Shown here: positions 1 to 6,287 of the stretch, one piece after another | Layout: each line of letters begins with the position of its first letter | Position numbering within the stretch: position 1 is the stretch's first letter | Assembly: GCA_947497635.1 (NCBI GenBank) | Contig: CANMHZ010000075.1 | Location: forward strand, 1-6,287 | Length of the DNA stretch: 6,287 nucleotides | Source: Helicobacteraceae bacterium | Lineage (GTDB): Bacteria; Campylobacterota; Campylobacteria; Campylobacterales; Sulfurimonadaceae | Reading direction: 5' to 3' | Position numbers and translations under genes: made by a program | Notes under the pieces: generated by a model | The model's database searches: none | The model's input: only the letters and a program-made list of their open reading frames with translations | Told to the model about the DNA's origin: nothing

Positions 1-1054
1 GGATTTTCATAACCAATCGGATTTGTTTCAACTCTCATTGATTTATGAAAAACTGCTCAAAGATATGGGGAGTGATGGGGGGAACAGTGGGGAGTTTTAT
101 ACACCGCGTCCCCTTATCAAAGTAATGGCGGACGTTGTTAATCCCCAAATCGGACAAACGATTTACGATCCTGCGGTCGGAAGTTGCGGATTTCTCATCG
201 AAGCGTATAACCATATTCGATACATTGATCCCAAAGCGAATAAGCAACGGGATATTTCTGTCGATCAGTTGAAGTTTTTGAGTGAGGAGTCCTTTTTCGG
301 AAATGAGAAGACACCGTTGTCGTATGTGATGGGGGTGATGAATATGATTTTGCACGGCATCGAATCCCCCAATATTGCCAAGACCAATACCCTCACAAAA
401 GACATCCGAGGATTGGAAGAGAAAGATCGTTACGATATTATCCTCGCCAATCCCCCTTTTGGCGGAAAAGAGAAAGAACAAATTCAACAAAATTTCCCTA
501 TCAAGTCCAATGCGACCGAGTTACTCTTTTTGCAACACATGATGAACAGTTTGAAAGTAAATGGGCGATGCGGAGTCGTTATCCCTGAGGGTGTTTTATT
601 TCAAACCAATAATGCGTTCCAAGCGGTCAAAAAAGAGCTATTAGAGCGTTTTAATGTCCATACAATACTTAGTTTGCCATCAGGGGTGTTTTTGCCCTAC
701 AGTGGCGTTAAAACGAATGTTATCTTTTTCGATAGAAACGGCTCGACTTCGGAAATATTTTATTACGAACTTAATCCCTCATCGAAACTCACCAAGAACA
801 AGCCTATCAACAATGACCATTTTAAAGAGTTTTTGGAGATTTGGCAAGAACGAAAAGAGACTCCAAACAGTTGGATTGTCAATATAAACGATATAAAAGA
901 CTATGACATCAGTGCCAAAAATCCTAATAAAAATGAAGCCATCGACCATAAATCACCGATAGAGTTGGTGGAGAATATCAAACTCAATACGGCTGAGATT
1001 AATGATTTGATGAATGAGATTGAAGAGATTTTGATGGGGGAAAGAGATGCGTAG
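1..1054 (+). CDS. hsdM: Type I restriction-modification system methyltransferase subunit HsdM (5'-partial)
   Basis: This is the modification subunit of a type I R-M system. It transfers a methyl group from S-adenosylmethionine to adenine in the site chosen by HsdS, and is also part of the restriction complex. The frame is open to the left edge (first complete codon at position 2), and the visible part is 350 residues; family members are usually about 500, so the N-terminal helical domain is missing. The TTG at 23 is an internal Leu codon, not a start. Visible in order: the segment GGNSGEFYTPRP (about 77-112), typical of HsdM; SAM-binding motif I DPAVGSCGF (167-193), with Cys where many homologues have Gly or Ala; and catalytic motif IV NPPFGG (449-466), diagnostic of N6-adenine methyltransferases. 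The C-terminal part ends in a helical segment (NDLMNEIEEILMG) as in HsdM. The stop TAG at 1052 is overlapped by a possible small ORF starting at 1047. hsdS follows after the inserted toxin-like gene. The family assignment is secure. Confidence 0.95.
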   Translation, partial: DFHNQSDLFQLSLIYEKLLKDMGSDGGNSGEFYTPRPLIKVMADVVNPQIGQTIYDPAVGSCGFLIEAYNHIRYIDPKANKQRDISVDQLKFLSEESFFGNEKTPLSYVMGVMNMILHGIESPNIAKTNTLTKDIRGLEEKDRYDIILANPPFGGKEKEQIQQNFPIKSNATELLFLQHMMNSLKVNGRCGVVIPEGVLFQTNNAFQAVKKELLERFNVHTILSLPSGVFLPYSGVKTNVIFFDRNGSTSEIFYYELNPSSKLTKNKPINNDHFKEFLEIWQERKETPNSWIVNINDIKDYDISAKNPNKNEAIDHKSPIELVENIKLNTAEINDLMNEIEEILMGERDA

Positions 1055-1160
1055 ATGTTTTCCCTCTAGCAAAGCCAAAGGGCGTCCCGAAGGAAATTAC
1101 GAAAATTATATCCAAAAGAGTTTAAAAGTAATGAATGGAAAATATAATGAAAAAGTTTAA
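1047..1160 (+). CDS. Possible small ORF (37 aa) overlapping the hsdM stop; function unknown
   Basis: An ATG at 1047 lies inside the last codons of hsdM (atgcgtag) and opens a 37-residue frame ending at TAA 1158. A purine-rich stretch (gggggaaag, 1036-1044) sits just upstream, somewhat too close for an ideal Shine-Dalgarno. The start-stop overlap is the usual geometry of translational coupling. The peptide starts MRRCFPSSKAKGRPEGN and contains SS-x5-PEGN, the same pattern as the tail of the downstream toxin-like protein (SSIKKSDPEGN). I do not recognise it as any antitoxin: it has no visible AbrB-like or helix-turn-helix region and is very short. It may be a decayed copy of such a tail, the residue of an ORF interrupted by insertion of the toxin gene, or a chance frame. 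It overlaps the possible starts of the toxin gene (1135 or 1147). Confidence 0.3.
   Translation: MRRCFPSSKAKGRPEGNYENYIQKSLKVMNGKYNEKV
1062..1110 (+). repeat. Composite hairpin + 14-nt box element, left copy
   Basis: An imperfect stem (ccctct 1062-1067 with aaaggg 1077-1082; 5 of 6 pairs, 9-nt loop) is followed after 2 nt by tcccgaaggaaatt (1085-1098), and a further attata lies at 1105-1110. The same 14-mer, preceded at the same 2-nt distance by a different but stronger hairpin and followed by attata, recurs at 1541-1591 at the other end of the toxin-like gene. This copy lies just after the hsdM stop. The identity of the boxes is seen directly; that they form one functional element is inference. 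Confidence 0.5.
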
Positions 1161-1632
1161 TGAATGGAATGAGGTCAAAAAAGAGACTGAGCATATAGCC
1201 GAAAAAGTCTACTTTAAAGAAAGAGATATTTTTTGGACTAGAATTGGTGAAAATATAGGCTTTGAACAAAACGGCAAAGGAAATGAGTTTCAACGACCGA
1301 TTTTGGTAGTAAAAAAATATACAAATGATATGTTTCTTGGAGTGCCACTTTCTACGACTATCCGAGATGGTAGTTTCTATTTTTCATTTACTTTAGATAA
1401 TAAAACAAGTACAGCACTATTGGTTCAGCATAAACTATATAGTAATAAAAGATTAATGAGAAAAATGGGGATGATGAACAAGGATGATTTTGAAAACCTA
1501 AAAACGAAACTTCATGATTTGATTTTTGGGGAAGATTTTTGCTCTTCCATAAAGAAGAGCGATCCCGAAGGAAATTGTAATAGCGATTATACAACAAATA
1601 AAATAAATAATGCAAGTAGCGATGATGAGTGA
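1147..1632 (+). CDS. PemK/MazF-family toxin-like protein (probable mRNA endoribonuclease)
   Basis: This is a 161-residue protein resembling the PemK/MazF toxin family, whose known members cut single-stranded RNA and stop translation. Seen in order: a polar helical lead (FNEWNEVKKETEHI); the first-strand pattern ERDIFW (25-30); IGENIGFEQNG (33-43), matching the G-x-EQ-G loop of MazF; RPILVV (50-55), whose Arg50 would match the catalytic Arg of MazF; VPLSTT (66-71), at the place of the catalytic Thr; and QHKLYSNKRLMRKMG (94-108), like the family's Q-x(4)-D-x-x-RL region. The catalytic equivalences are inferred from the pattern, not from a computed alignment. Residues about 130-161 form a polar tail containing SSIKKSDPEGN that looks added to the fold; its DNA is the right-hand repeat element. 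The start is uncertain: ATG 1147 is chosen because GGA lies 7 nt upstream and the resulting MKKFNEW start looks family-like, but ATG 1135 (165 aa) is possible. No antitoxin gene is visible on either side. Base composition is very AT-rich (17 G/C in 1201-1260). Confidence 0.8.
   Translation: MKKFNEWNEVKKETEHIAEKVYFKERDIFWTRIGENIGFEQNGKGNEFQRPILVVKKYTNDMFLGVPLSTTIRDGSFYFSFTLDNKTSTALLVQHKLYSNKRLMRKMGMMNKDDFENLKTKLHDLIFGEDFCSSIKKSDPEGNCNSDYTTNKINNASSDDE
1541..1591 (+). repeat. Composite hairpin + 14-nt box element, right copy
   Basis: A perfect 7-bp inverted repeat (gctcttc 1541-1547 and gaagagc 1554-1560, 6-nt loop) is followed after 2 nt by tcccgaaggaaatt (1563-1576) and then attata (1586-1591). 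The 14-mer is identical to 1085-1098, and the order hairpin, 2-nt spacer, box, attata is the same. This copy lies inside the 3' end of the toxin-like gene and encodes its SS-x5-PEGN tail, about 50 nt before the hsdS start. There is no T-run after the hairpin, so it is not an intrinsic terminator. It could be a recombination or insertion site, or an RNA structure tuning hsdS translation. Confidence 0.55.
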
Positions 1633-2854
1633 ATTGTATGAACTTCCAAATGGATGGGAATGGAAAACACTAAGTGAATGCACAGAGTTGATTACAAAAG
1701 GTACGACTCCAACTACAAATGGATATAAATTTTTAGATAAAGGAATTAATTTTCTAAAAATTGAAAATATTGTAAATGGAAAGATTGATTTATCTACTAT
1801 TGAGATGTACATATCTGAAGAAGCACATCAATCACAAAAACGGTCACAATTAGAAGAAAATGATGTACTGTTTTCAATTGCTGGTACTATTGGAGATACT
1901 GCTATTGTAAAAAAAGAGCATTTACCAATGAATACAAATCAAGCTATTGCTTTAATAAGACCAAAAAAGATTTTAAATTCTTCGTTTTTAAGATATTCCC
2001 TTTTATCAATTGTTTCTGAAAATACAAAAGACAAACAAAGAGGTGGAGCGATAAAGAACATATCACTTGGTGATATAAAAGAACTTATGTATCCTCTTCC
2101 CCCTCTCCCCGAACAACAACGCCTTGTTAAAAAAATAGATTCCCTCTTCGAAAAAATCGACAAATCCATCGCACTTCATCAAAAAAATATCGATGAAGCC
2201 AATGCGTTTATGGGAAGTGTTTTGAATGAGGTTTTTGGGGAGTTGGAAGTCGAAAAGGGTGTATCATTAAAAGATATTACCACCAAAATAGGAAGTGGTG
2301 CAACTCCATCTGGAGGACAAAAAGCTTATAAAACAGAAGGCATAAATTTAATTAGAAGTATGAATGTCCACGATTACGGCTTTAGATTCAAAAATCTTGC
2401 TTTTATAGATGATACTCAAGCTAAAAAATTGAGTAATGTAACGGTCGAAGCAAATGATGTTTTATTGAATATTACTGGAGCTTCTGTTGCAAGATGTTGC
2501 ATCGTTGATGAATCAATCTTACCTGCTAGAGTCAATCAACACGTTTCGATAATTAGATTAAAAAACGATATGTTACCAAGATTTTTACACTATTATTTGA
2601 TAAGCCCTTCAATTAAATCTGATTTATTATTTAGCTCATCAGGTGGGGCAACAAGAGAAGCTATTACCAAAAGTATGATAGAAGGCTTCACTGTTCCACT
2701 TCCTTCAATATTAATCCAACAAAAAGTCGTCAACTATTTGGATTCTGTTTCTCAAAAAATGGAAAAAGTAAAAACCATTCAGAAAGACAAAATGGCAAAT
2801 CTAAAAGCCCTCAAAGCGTCACTTCTGGATAGAGCGTTTCGGGGGGAACTGTAA
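1625..2854 (+). CDS. hsdS: Type I restriction-modification system specificity subunit HsdS
   Basis: HsdS recognises the bipartite DNA target of a type I R-M system and holds two HsdM subunits. The 409-residue product has the full two-half layout. TRD1 starts with YELPNGWEWKTLSE (about 4-17) and runs to GGAIKNISLGDIKEL. The conserved junction PLPPLPEQQ (157-165) leads into the central spacer helix (KKIDSLFEKIDKSI). TRD2 runs from about residue 210 to GGATREAITKSMIEGF. A second copy of the junction, VPLPSILIQQ (357-366), leads into the C-terminal helix, ending RAFRGEL. The internal two-fold repeat is characteristic of the family. I chose ATG 1625 because MSELYELPNGW is the common HsdS start; ATG 1622 and 1610 are in frame and would add one or five residues. 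No clear Shine-Dalgarno is seen, and the start overlaps the toxin-like stop (atgatgagtga), so expression by translational coupling is likely. Both TRDs are more AT-rich than the central helix (11 G/C in 1741-1800 and 18 in 2341-2400, against 25 in 2101-2160), as expected if TRDs are exchanged horizontally. Confidence 0.93.
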   Translation: MSELYELPNGWEWKTLSECTELITKGTTPTTNGYKFLDKGINFLKIENIVNGKIDLSTIEMYISEEAHQSQKRSQLEENDVLFSIAGTIGDTAIVKKEHLPMNTNQAIALIRPKKILNSSFLRYSLLSIVSENTKDKQRGGAIKNISLGDIKELMYPLPPLPEQQRLVKKIDSLFEKIDKSIALHQKNIDEANAFMGSVLNEVFGELEVEKGVSLKDITTKIGSGATPSGGQKAYKTEGINLIRSMNVHDYGFRFKNLAFIDDTQAKKLSNVTVEANDVLLNITGASVARCCIVDESILPARVNQHVSIIRLKNDMLPRFLHYYLISPSIKSDLLFSSSGGATREAITKSMIEGFTVPLPSILIQQKVVNYLDSVSQKMEKVKTIQKDKMANLKALKASLLDRAFRGEL

Positions 2855-2868
2855 CTGTCTATTCACAG

Positions 2869-2874
2869 TATAAT
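2869..2874 (+). promoter_or_regulatory. Candidate -10 box for pepN
   Basis: TATAAT lies in the 47-bp gap between hsdS and pepN, 27 nt before the pepN ATG. No convincing -35 is visible at the usual distance (gaactg at 2846-2851), but -35 elements are poorly conserved in Campylobacterota. If used, it would separate pepN expression from the R-M operon. Confidence 0.4.
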
Positions 2875-2890
2875 TTCAAAACCAATAACT

Positions 2891-2895
2891 AGGAG
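2891..2895 (+). promoter_or_regulatory. Ribosome binding site of pepN
   Basis: AGGAG sits 6 nt before ATG 2902, the only strong Shine-Dalgarno sequence found ahead of a gene in the window. It fixes the pepN start. The genes of the R-M block lack a comparable site. Confidence 0.8.
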
Positions 2896-2901
2896 CAATA
2901 A

Positions 2902-5502
2902 ATGAACGAACCTAAAACAATTTATTTAAAAGACTATACCCCCAGTGATTATATGATTCCAATGTGTACCCTCGAATTTATCATTGATAACGGTTCGACA
3001 CGTGTGGATAACGTGATGGAGATTCGCCGTCAGAACCCTGATGCCAAAGTGTTGCATCTGAATGGGGAGATGATGGATTTGGAACTTTTGTGGGTGGATG
3101 ATGTTCTCTATGATGAGACAATGTACACATTGGAAGAGGATGCTCTACTCATTCCATTGGACGTAGACAGTGCTCGTATTCGCGTTATTACAAGGCTTTA
3201 TCCCGATGAGAATACGGCATTAGAGGGGCTTTATCGCTCAGGCGGTATTTGGTGTACCCAAAACGAGCCAGAGGGGTTTCGTCGTATCACCTATTTTATC
3301 GACCGTTCTGATGTCATGACGCGCTTTACTACCAAAATCATTGCCAACAAAGAAAAGTGCCCCGTTATTCTCAGTAATGGCAATCTTCGTGGTACGGCAA
3401 CGCTGGAGAATGGAAAACATCTGGCGATTTGGGAAGATCCGATCCCCAAACCCTCCTATTTATTTGCCTTGGTCGCGGGTGATTTGGGGAGCATTCACGA
3501 TACGTTTACCACGATGAGTGGCAAGAAAGTCGATTTGGCGATCTATTGCGATAAGGGGAATGAGGAAAAATGTCACCATGCGATGCGCTCATTGAAAAAG
3601 TCGATGGAGTGGGATGAGGTCATTTACGGCAGAGAATACGATCTTGAAGTCTATAATATTGTTGCCGTCGATAGTTTCAATATGGGGGCGATGGAGAACA
3701 AGGGGCTGAATGTTTTCAACTCCCATTATGTCTTGGCCGATGAAACAAGTGCGACCGATGGGGATTTTATGGGGATTGAGAGTGTTATCGCCCATGAGTA
3801 TTTTCACAACTGGACGGGTAACCGTATCACGTGCCGAAGCTGGTTTGAACTCACCCTCAAAGAGGGGTTGACGGTTTTTCGAGATCAACGGTTCAGTGCT
3901 GATATGAATTCCCAATTGTTACAGCGCATTGATGATGTCAAATCATTGCGTGAACGGCAGTTCGTCGAAGATGCAGGCCCGACCGCTCATCCGATCAAGC
4001 CTATAGAGTACATCGAGATCAATAACTTCTATACGGCAACGGTCTATGAGAAGGGGGCGGAAGTTATTCGAATGCTTCATACTTTGCTAGGAGCTGATAA
4101 GTTTCGTCTGGCGATGGACAGCTATTTTGAAAACTTTGATGGTCAAGCGGTGGGGACAGAGGAGTTTTTGTGGGCAATGCAAACGCAAAGTCCGATTGAT
4201 CTGACCCAATTTAAACGATGGTACTCTCAAGAACGCACCCCGACATTGAAAATTAGCAGTCAGTATGATGAGAATGCGCAAACGTTGAGCTTAACCATCA
4301 CACAACATATCCCCAAAGATACACACTCTCGTGAACAATTGCCGTACGCATTTCCTTTGGCTATGGGACTTTTGGATTCGAACGGGAATGAATACCCACT
4401 TAAAAGCTCCAATGCGACAATGATTCATGAGGGGATTATGTGGATTGATGAAGCGACGACCACCATTACCTTTGATGAGGTTCACGAGGCTCCAAAACTC
4501 TCTTTGAACCGCAACTTTAGCGCACCTGTGAAGATTGAGTGTGCTGAGGTAGATTATCCCTTCTTGATGGCGCATGACACCGATGGGTTCAATCGTTACG
4601 AAGCGTCACAGCTTTTTGGGATGGAGACGCTCGAAAAAATGATGCAAGGGGGTGAAATTGATCCCCGATTTATAAAGGCGTATGGTGTTGTGTTACAAGA
4701 CGATGCACTCGAACCGATGTTTAAAGCCGAACTTTTAGGACTTCCCTCTATTAGTACGATGATGCAGCGTCAAGAGATTCTCGATGTGGAAGCGATTCAT
4801 AATGCTCTTGAAACACTGAAAAAACGGTTGGCGGATGAATTTAAAGCGGTATTGTTCAACGCTTTAGAATCGCTTTATGAGCCTGAAAATAGTGAGATTG
4901 ATGCACTTAGTATGGCAAATCGTGCACTCAATAATCGTTATCTTGGGCTATTAATGGTTCTTGAAGAGGAGACAATTTCGCACGTTGCACGTAATCATTA
5001 CGACGAATCGATTAATATGACAAACCGTTTGGCAGCATTGGAACTTTTGGAAAACTATGCTCCGAATCAAGCAGGCGAAGCGTTGGCAGATTTTTATCAA
5101 AAGCACGCACATGAGACGCTAATTATGAATAAATATTTCGCATTACGGGCATCATCACGTCGTGAGGGGACATTGGAAAGAGTTAAAGCGCTTCAAAATG
5201 ACCCTGCGTTTGATTCCAAAGTTCCGAATCTCGTGCGGGCATTGTATGGTTCTTTTTCTCGGAATATGGTAGCGTTTCACGCTATTTCAGGGGAGGGGTA
5301 TCAATTCATTGCCGATAAAGTGATTGAGATCGATAGTCTCAATCCGCAAATCGCGTCAGGACTCGTGGGAGCTTTTAAAAGTTACGGGAAACTCTCTCCG
5401 ATAGCCAAAGAGAAAATGGGATTGGAGTTGGAACGGATTAAAAATCATCCGAATATTTCCAATAACGTATTTGAAATTGTAAATAAAATTATACGTATTT
5501 AA
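2902..5502 (+). CDS. pepN: Aminopeptidase N (M1 family zinc metallopeptidase)
   Basis: PepN removes N-terminal amino acids from peptides, with broad specificity, in late cytosolic protein turnover. The 866-residue product is close to the length of E. coli PepN (870). All active-site elements are visible: the exopeptidase motif GAMEN (262-266); the zinc motif HEYFH (298-302) in HEYFHNWTGNRITC; the third zinc ligand Glu321 in LKEGLTVFRDQ, giving HExxH-x18-E; and the transition-state Tyr382 in NNFYTATVYEKGAE. These positions are one off the E. coli numbering. Family knowledge gives an N-terminal beta domain (to about 190), a thermolysin-like catalytic domain (to about 440), a small beta domain, and a helical C-terminal domain from about 545 that caps the site; the length is consistent with all four. 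There is no signal peptide. The start is fixed by the AGGAG site. Base composition is near 50% G/C (31 in 3001-3060), unlike the neighbouring toxin and TRD regions, so I read it as native core genome. It converges with the cyclase gene, leaving 20 bp between the two stops. Confidence 0.97.
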   Translation: MNEPKTIYLKDYTPSDYMIPMCTLEFIIDNGSTRVDNVMEIRRQNPDAKVLHLNGEMMDLELLWVDDVLYDETMYTLEEDALLIPLDVDSARIRVITRLYPDENTALEGLYRSGGIWCTQNEPEGFRRITYFIDRSDVMTRFTTKIIANKEKCPVILSNGNLRGTATLENGKHLAIWEDPIPKPSYLFALVAGDLGSIHDTFTTMSGKKVDLAIYCDKGNEEKCHHAMRSLKKSMEWDEVIYGREYDLEVYNIVAVDSFNMGAMENKGLNVFNSHYVLADETSATDGDFMGIESVIAHEYFHNWTGNRITCRSWFELTLKEGLTVFRDQRFSADMNSQLLQRIDDVKSLRERQFVEDAGPTAHPIKPIEYIEINNFYTATVYEKGAEVIRMLHTLLGADKFRLAMDSYFENFDGQAVGTEEFLWAMQTQSPIDLTQFKRWYSQERTPTLKISSQYDENAQTLSLTITQHIPKDTHSREQLPYAFPLAMGLLDSNGNEYPLKSSNATMIHEGIMWIDEATTTITFDEVHEAPKLSLNRNFSAPVKIECAEVDYPFLMAHDTDGFNRYEASQLFGMETLEKMMQGGEIDPRFIKAYGVVLQDDALEPMFKAELLGLPSISTMMQRQEILDVEAIHNALETLKKRLADEFKAVLFNALESLYEPENSEIDALSMANRALNNRYLGLLMVLEEETISHVARNHYDESINMTNRLAALELLENYAPNQAGEALADFYQKHAHETLIMNKYFALRASSRREGTLERVKALQNDPAFDSKVPNLVRALYGSFSRNMVAFHAISGEGYQFIADKVIEIDSLNPQIASGLVGAFKSYGKLSPIAKEKMGLELERIKNHPNISNNVFEIVNKIIRI

Positions 5503-5522
5503 AGCAGTAAGAAGAGTGGGTA

Positions 5523-6287
5523 TTACCCAATCATAACGCGGTTTCTTCCACTTGTTTTCGCGTTATATAGAAGTTCATCAACACGCCCAAGTACACTATC
5601 GGAATTTTCATTTTTATGTATTGCCGTCACTCCAAAAGAGCAGGTTATATGACCTGCAACGGGAAAGAATTCATTTTCAATTATTTCGCGGATATTTTCA
5701 GTTATCGTAGTTGCTGAACTTAACGACGTGTTTGGCAGCAAAATAACAAACTCCTCACCGCCCCAGCGAGCAAGGGCATCACTTTTGCGTAGAGATCCCT
5801 TTACCTTGTTGGCAATATGACGCAATACATCATCTCCCACGAGATGCCCGTAGGTATCGTTAACATTTTTAAAATGGTCGATATCGAAGAACGCCAAGCT
5901 TAGCGGGGTTCTTTCTCTAAGGGCATTGTTAATTGCATGCTCAAACAAGAGATTAAAATGGAGACGGTTAGCTAAACCCGTGAGAGTATCGGTTGTGGAT
6001 TGGTTGATAATCGATGAAATGTCTGTAAATACTGCAATGGTACGATATTCTTTATAAAATTGAATAGTAGAGACATTAACCTGGAAAAAAGTCACTTTTC
6101 CATCGATAATCATTTTGGCTTTATGTTCACGGTTTGGGTATTTTTGTGCATATTCAATCCATGTTAGGTTTTCCATCGTAGACAATAAATACTCATTTGT
6201 ATCCCCCTTTTGGAAAAAATCACACACGCAATGATGCTCTTTTTTGAACGCATCGAGAGAGACATATCCTAGAATATCAAATAAAGC
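5523..6287 (-). CDS. PAS-GGDEF diguanylate cyclase (5'-partial)
   Basis: The GGDEF domain makes the second messenger cyclic di-GMP from two GTP, which usually controls the switch between motility and surface attachment. The frame runs to the right edge; 254 residues are visible and the N-terminus is missing. A GTG at 6225-6227 lies in frame but the coding pattern continues above it (ALFDILGYVSLDAFKKEHHCVC), so it is not the start. The first 115 or so visible residues look like the C-terminal part of a PAS sensor domain. The GGDEF domain begins at TDTLTGLANR. It contains FFDIDHFKNVNDTYGH (metal and GTP binding), the active-site motif GGEEF (5748-5762), and an intact inhibitory I-site RKSD five residues before it (5778-5789), so the enzyme should be active and subject to product inhibition. 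No transmembrane segment is seen in the visible part; one could lie upstream. It converges with pepN and shows no functional link to it. Confidence 0.93.
   Translation of the reverse strand, partial: ALFDILGYVSLDAFKKEHHCVCDFFQKGDTNEYLLSTMENLTWIEYAQKYPNREHKAKMIIDGKVTFFQVNVSTIQFYKEYRTIAVFTDISSIINQSTTDTLTGLANRLHFNLLFEHAINNALRERTPLSLAFFDIDHFKNVNDTYGHLVGDDVLRHIANKVKGSLRKSDALARWGGEEFVILLPNTSLSSATTITENIREIIENEFFPVAGHITCSFGVTAIHKNENSDSVLGRVDELLYNAKTSGRNRVMIG

Noticed and set aside
35..490. 151-codon ORF on the minus strand
   Set aside because: It is the antisense of hsdM, whose motifs are clear on the plus strand; the minus product has no recognisable domain.
1047..1160. The small ORF as the missing antitoxin of the MazF-like gene
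   Set aside because: It is only 37 residues, has no DNA-binding fold or antitoxin-like helix pattern, and overlaps the toxin start. Its only similarity is to the toxin's own tail.
1610..1624. ATG 1610 as the hsdS start
   Set aside because: It adds MQVAM, which is not typical of HsdS, and has no Shine-Dalgarno. ATG 1625 gives the common MSELYELPNGW start and the usual stop-start overlap, though 1610 cannot be excluded.
1498..1812. Minus-strand ORF of 104 codons with hydrophobic stretches
   Set aside because: It lies antisense to the toxin 3' end and hsdS start. The hydrophobic residues follow from reading AT-rich coding DNA backwards, and no start signal is seen.
2841..2846. Run of six G near the hsdS 3' end as a phase-variable tract
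   Set aside because: Contingency tracts in this phylum are usually longer, and slippage here would change only the last few residues of HsdS.
3589..3915. Minus-strand ORF of 108 codons
   Set aside because: It is antisense to the PepN active-site region, which is certain.
5517..5529. Inverted repeat TGGGT-ATT-ACCCA between the convergent genes as a bidirectional terminator
   Set aside because: The stem is only 5 bp and no T-run follows on either strand; it also overlaps the cyclase stop codon.

Overview
The window looks like a chromosomal segment of a Campylobacterota (epsilonproteobacterial) bacterium, perhaps close to Sulfuricurvum or Sulfurimonas. That placement is an inference from the AT-leaning, variable base composition, the E. 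coli-like PepN, and a PAS domain of a type I associate with this phylum (FKKEHHCVCDFF). No rRNA or other taxonomic marker is present.

Layout. Positions 1-1054 (+) hold the C-terminal part of a type I restriction-modification methyltransferase subunit (HsdM), cut by the left window edge. Positions 1047-1632 (+) hold an inserted block: a possible 37-codon ORF overlapping the hsdM stop, then a PemK/MazF-family toxin-like gene with no recognisable antitoxin. Positions 1625-2854 (+) encode the two-TRD specificity subunit HsdS, whose start overlaps the toxin stop. After a 47-bp gap with a candidate -10 box and a good Shine-Dalgarno sequence, 2902-5502 (+) encodes a full-length aminopeptidase N. At 5523 to the right edge (-), convergent with pepN, lies a PAS-GGDEF diguanylate cyclase whose N-terminus is outside the window.

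HsdM and HsdS would form the M2S1 methyltransferase and, with an HsdR not seen here, a restriction enzyme. The toxin-like gene is packed between them with overlapping or near-overlapping reading frames, so it is probably co-expressed with them. This recalls, by analogy only, loci in which an RNA-targeting nuclease such as PrrC or RloC sits inside a type I R-M operon as a second line of phage defence.

The most unusual signal is a pair of short composite elements at the two ends of the toxin gene. Each is a hairpin followed 2 nt later by the identical 14-mer tcccgaaggaaatt (1085-1098 and 1563-1576). The hairpin arms differ in sequence but both can pair. The two boxes are 478 bp apart and lie in the same codon phase of two ORFs. 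A recombination between them would remove the toxin body and leave an in-frame 35-residue ORF bridging hsdM and hsdS. The toxin gene and both HsdS target-recognition domains are clearly more AT-rich than hsdM, the HsdS central helix and pepN, which supports a mosaic origin of this defence locus. PepN and the cyclase appear to be ordinary chromosomal genes.
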